From: Actinomycetes bacterium
Lineage (GTDB): Bacteria > Actinomycetota > Coriobacteriia > Coriobacteriales > Eggerthellaceae
Length of the DNA stretch: 8,297 bases
Direction: 5' to 3'
NCBI GenBank assembly: GCA_023395755.1
Contig: JAEWYG010000095.1
Location: 1 to 8,297 of the forward strand
A model generated the notes under the pieces. That model did no database searches and was not told the origin of the DNA. It worked only from the letters and a program-made list of their open reading frames with translations. The position numbers and the translations under genes are program-made. Shown here in pieces: positions 6,963-8,297 of this stretch; the first letter of the stretch is position 1, and the number at the start of each line of letters is the position of its first letter.

Positions 6963-7736
6963 TCACGCCATGAAGTTCTCTAAACCTACAATCAGGCCTG
7001 ATCTCTCCCCTACGCTGCGAATACCCAATAAAACACCTGGCATATAAGAGGTACGATCCCATGAGTCATGACGGAGCGTAAGAGTTTGTCCCATCGAGCC
7101 AAACACAACCTCCTGACTTGCCACATAACCCATCGAGCGCACGGAGTGTACGGGTACGCCTTCGACCAACGCTCCGCGAGCACCTTCAGCACCTATAATC
7201 TCGGTCTCCTTGCCGGGAGCCCCACTTACGCGTCCCCCTCGCGCTTCGGCGATAATCTGAGCCGTGCGCACAGCTGTACCAGAAGGTGCGTCCAATTTGT
7301 TCGCATGGTGAAATTCGATGACCTCAGCTTCCGGAAAATAAGGAGCCGCAGCCTTCGCAAACTCCATCATAAGCACAGCACCAGTCGTGAAGTTTGGTGC
7401 ATAGAACAGACAGGTACCCACTGGAGCTAATGAAGCGAGCTCTTCAAGTGTATTGTCCGACATACCAGTGGTGCCCACAACGCAATCTACCCCAGCAGGC
7501 AACGCGACACGCAAGTTTCCCGCTACCACTGATGGCTGAGTGAAATCTACCAGCACATCAAACGAAACAGCCGACAAGGCATCCTCAACACATGAGAACG
7601 TAGGATACTCGGCATTGGACGAAACACCGTGCGGATCAATACCACAGGCAACTTCCATATCATCCGCTTTTCCCACCGCATCGACTACTGCTGTACCCAT
7701 GCGTCCCGCACAACCCGCCACTGCAACCTTGATCAT
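6963..7736 (-). CDS. dapB: 4-hydroxy-tetrahydrodipicolinate reductase
   Basis: A 257-residue cytoplasmic NAD(P)H-dependent reductase that acts on the DapA product in the diaminopimelate/lysine pathway. The N-terminal Rossmann fold begins with VAVAGCAGRMG (4-14). DFTQPS (64-69), VGTTGM (87-92) and APNFTTG (113-119) line the cofactor and substrate sites. The signature EFHHANKLDAPSGTA (141-155) supplies the catalytic H143 and K147. The length is typical for Gram-positive DapB. The ATG at 7736 is chosen because AAGGA lies 5 nt upstream and the family begins at this MIKVAVAGCAGRMG; the open frame upstream to 7889 runs through the pnp terminator and is not coding. The gene follows the pnp terminator and so needs its own promoter. 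Confidence 0.97.
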   Translation of the reverse strand: MIKVAVAGCAGRMGTAVVDAVGKADDMEVACGIDPHGVSSNAEYPTFSCVEDALSAVSFDVLVDFTQPSVVAGNLRVALPAGVDCVVGTTGMSDNTLEELASLAPVGTCLFYAPNFTTGAVLMMEFAKAAAPYFPEAEVIEFHHANKLDAPSGTAVRTAQIIAEARGGRVSGAPGKETEIIGAEGARGALVEGVPVHSVRSMGYVASQEVVFGSMGQTLTLRHDSWDRTSYMPGVLLGIRSVGERSGLIVGLENFMA

Positions 7737-7765
7737 GCTCTTCCTTTCATCTTTCCTTTTATGAC

Positions 7766-7774
7766 ATCTTATCA
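7766..7774 (-). promoter_or_regulatory. Candidate extended -10 element for dapB
   Basis: TGATAAGAT on the minus strand (7766-7774) fits an extended -10 (TGN plus TAAGAT). It would place the start about 20 nt upstream of the dapB ATG. No good -35 was found at 16-18 bp. A promoter is expected between the pnp terminator and dapB, but this exact site is tentative. Confidence 0.3.
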
Positions 7775-7855
7775 CGTGCAGACAGGCGAAAGTTGCTACG
7801 CCCGTCGCTTCAGCACTTGGGCGGCAGTATTGACTGGCAACCGTAAACGACCCGC

Positions 7856-7889
7856 AAAACAATGGAGAGCTGCATACGCAGCCCTCCAT
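7856..7889 (-). terminator. Intrinsic terminator after pnp
   Basis: In minus-strand RNA, ATGGAGGGCTGC pairs with GCAGCTCTCCAT (12 bp, one G-U wobble, 4-nt loop; 7862-7889). It is followed by a U-rich stretch, TGTTTT (7856-7861). It lies 29 nt past the pnp stop codon and separates pnp from dapB. Confidence 0.85.
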
Positions 7890-7918
7890 GTAACATAATT
7901 CTATTGTTTGCTTAGTGC

Positions 7919-8297
7919 TTAGCTGTCATGACGACGACGAGGGGTACGACTTCCGTTGTCGCTACGATTGCTGCGACCCGGACGATTATCTCGATCGTTG
8001 CGTTCGGGGCGTGAGGCACGATCGTCACGGCGAGGTGCAGAACCTTCGGGAGCTTCGGGCTTATCCAAGCGATCAAGCGATATTTTGCCCGTCTTCGGAT
8101 CCACTTCAAGTACTTCTACCTTAATGACATCGCCCAAGTTCAGAACGTCTTCAACTTTACCCACGCGGCCATTTGCCACGCGAGAAATGTGAAGCAGGCC
8201 ATCTTTACCCGGTGTCAGCTTAATGAACGCACCGAAGTCCTTAATACCTACAACTTCGCCGTCAAATACTTCGCCCACCTCGGGCTCCTTCACGATT
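7919..8297 (-). CDS. pnp: Polyribonucleotide nucleotidyltransferase (PNPase), C-terminal part
   Basis: The last 125 codons of a gene whose 5' part lies beyond the right edge. The visible part starts in the linker to an S1 RNA-binding domain (EPEVGEVFDGEVVGIKDFGA, then LTPGKDGLLHISRV), a close match to the end of PNPase, the phosphorolytic 3'-5' exonuclease and polymerase of bacterial RNA turnover. After the S1 fold a 46-residue tail (7922-8059) contains 13 Arg plus many Asp, Asn and Ser, ending RRRHDS; it is probably disordered. Catalytic RNase PH domains and the KH domain are outside the window. S1 domains also occur in RpsA and Tex, but the EPEVGE lead-in, the single C-terminal copy and the neighbouring dap-rnj-ftsK genes favour pnp. 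A terminator follows. Confidence 0.93.
   Translation of the reverse strand, partial: IVKEPEVGEVFDGEVVGIKDFGAFIKLTPGKDGLLHISRVANGRVGKVEDVLNLGDVIKVEVLEVDPKTGKISLDRLDKPEAPEGSAPRRDDRASRPERNDRDNRPGRSNRSDNGSRTPRRRHDS

Noticed and set aside
7737..7855. Possible lysine riboswitch upstream of dapB
   Set aside because: The space between the pnp terminator and dapB is only about 120 nt, shorter than a lysine riboswitch aptamer plus expression platform, and none of the expected helices was evident.
7737..7889. N-terminal extension of DapB from an ATG at 7889
   Set aside because: It would begin inside the pnp terminator hairpin, has no resemblance to DapB, and a good ribosome site precedes the ATG at 7736.

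Overview
The window is a compact, almost fully coding block of bacterial housekeeping genes, all read from the minus strand. In transcription order (right to left) they are: the 3' end of pnp (PNPase), dapB, dapA, a ribonuclease J gene (rnj), ftsK, and a RodZ-like membrane protein with an N-terminal helix-turn-helix. Base composition looks intermediate (about half G+C by eye). The order pnp ... dapB/dapA - rnj - ftsK is known from Actinobacteria and, with extra genes inserted, from Bacillus (dapG-dapA-rnjB-tepA-spoIIIE, with the rodZ homologue ymfM nearby). The tight spacing, frequent GTG starts, medium G+C and the basic N-terminal tail on RNase J suggest a medium-GC actinobacterium, perhaps of the Coriobacteriia. 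That placement is inference; no rRNA or other phylogenetic marker is present.

Layout by region. 7919-8297 is the C-terminal S1 domain and arginine-rich tail of PNPase, closed by a clear intrinsic terminator at 7856-7889. 6963-7736 (dapB) and 5957-6853 (dapA) encode the two consecutive enzymes that commit aspartate semialdehyde to diaminopimelate and lysine. 3972-5873 is ribonuclease J. 1325-3877 is the FtsK DNA translocase. 166-1320 is the RodZ-like gene, whose GTG start lies 4 nt past the ftsK stop with its Shine-Dalgarno inside the end of ftsK, so the two are probably translationally coupled. An intrinsic terminator at 64-95 ends the run. The last 165 nt at the left edge hold no gene, but carry two copies of a 16-bp repeat that flank the terminator.

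How the genes fit together: dapB and dapA supply the cell-wall cross-linking diamino acid and lysine; PNPase and RNase J are the main 3' and 5' exonucleases of RNA turnover in such organisms; FtsK and the RodZ-like protein belong to division and cell-shape functions. The intergenic gaps are short (182, 109, 83, 94 and 4 nt). The gaps before rnj and ftsK each contain a long G+C-rich stem-loop without a U-tract. Together with the left-edge repeats, these are the parts least explained by ordinary annotation. I saw no CRISPR array, tRNA, rRNA, complete insertion sequence, phage gene or defence system, and I do not think the window contains a novel multi-gene system.
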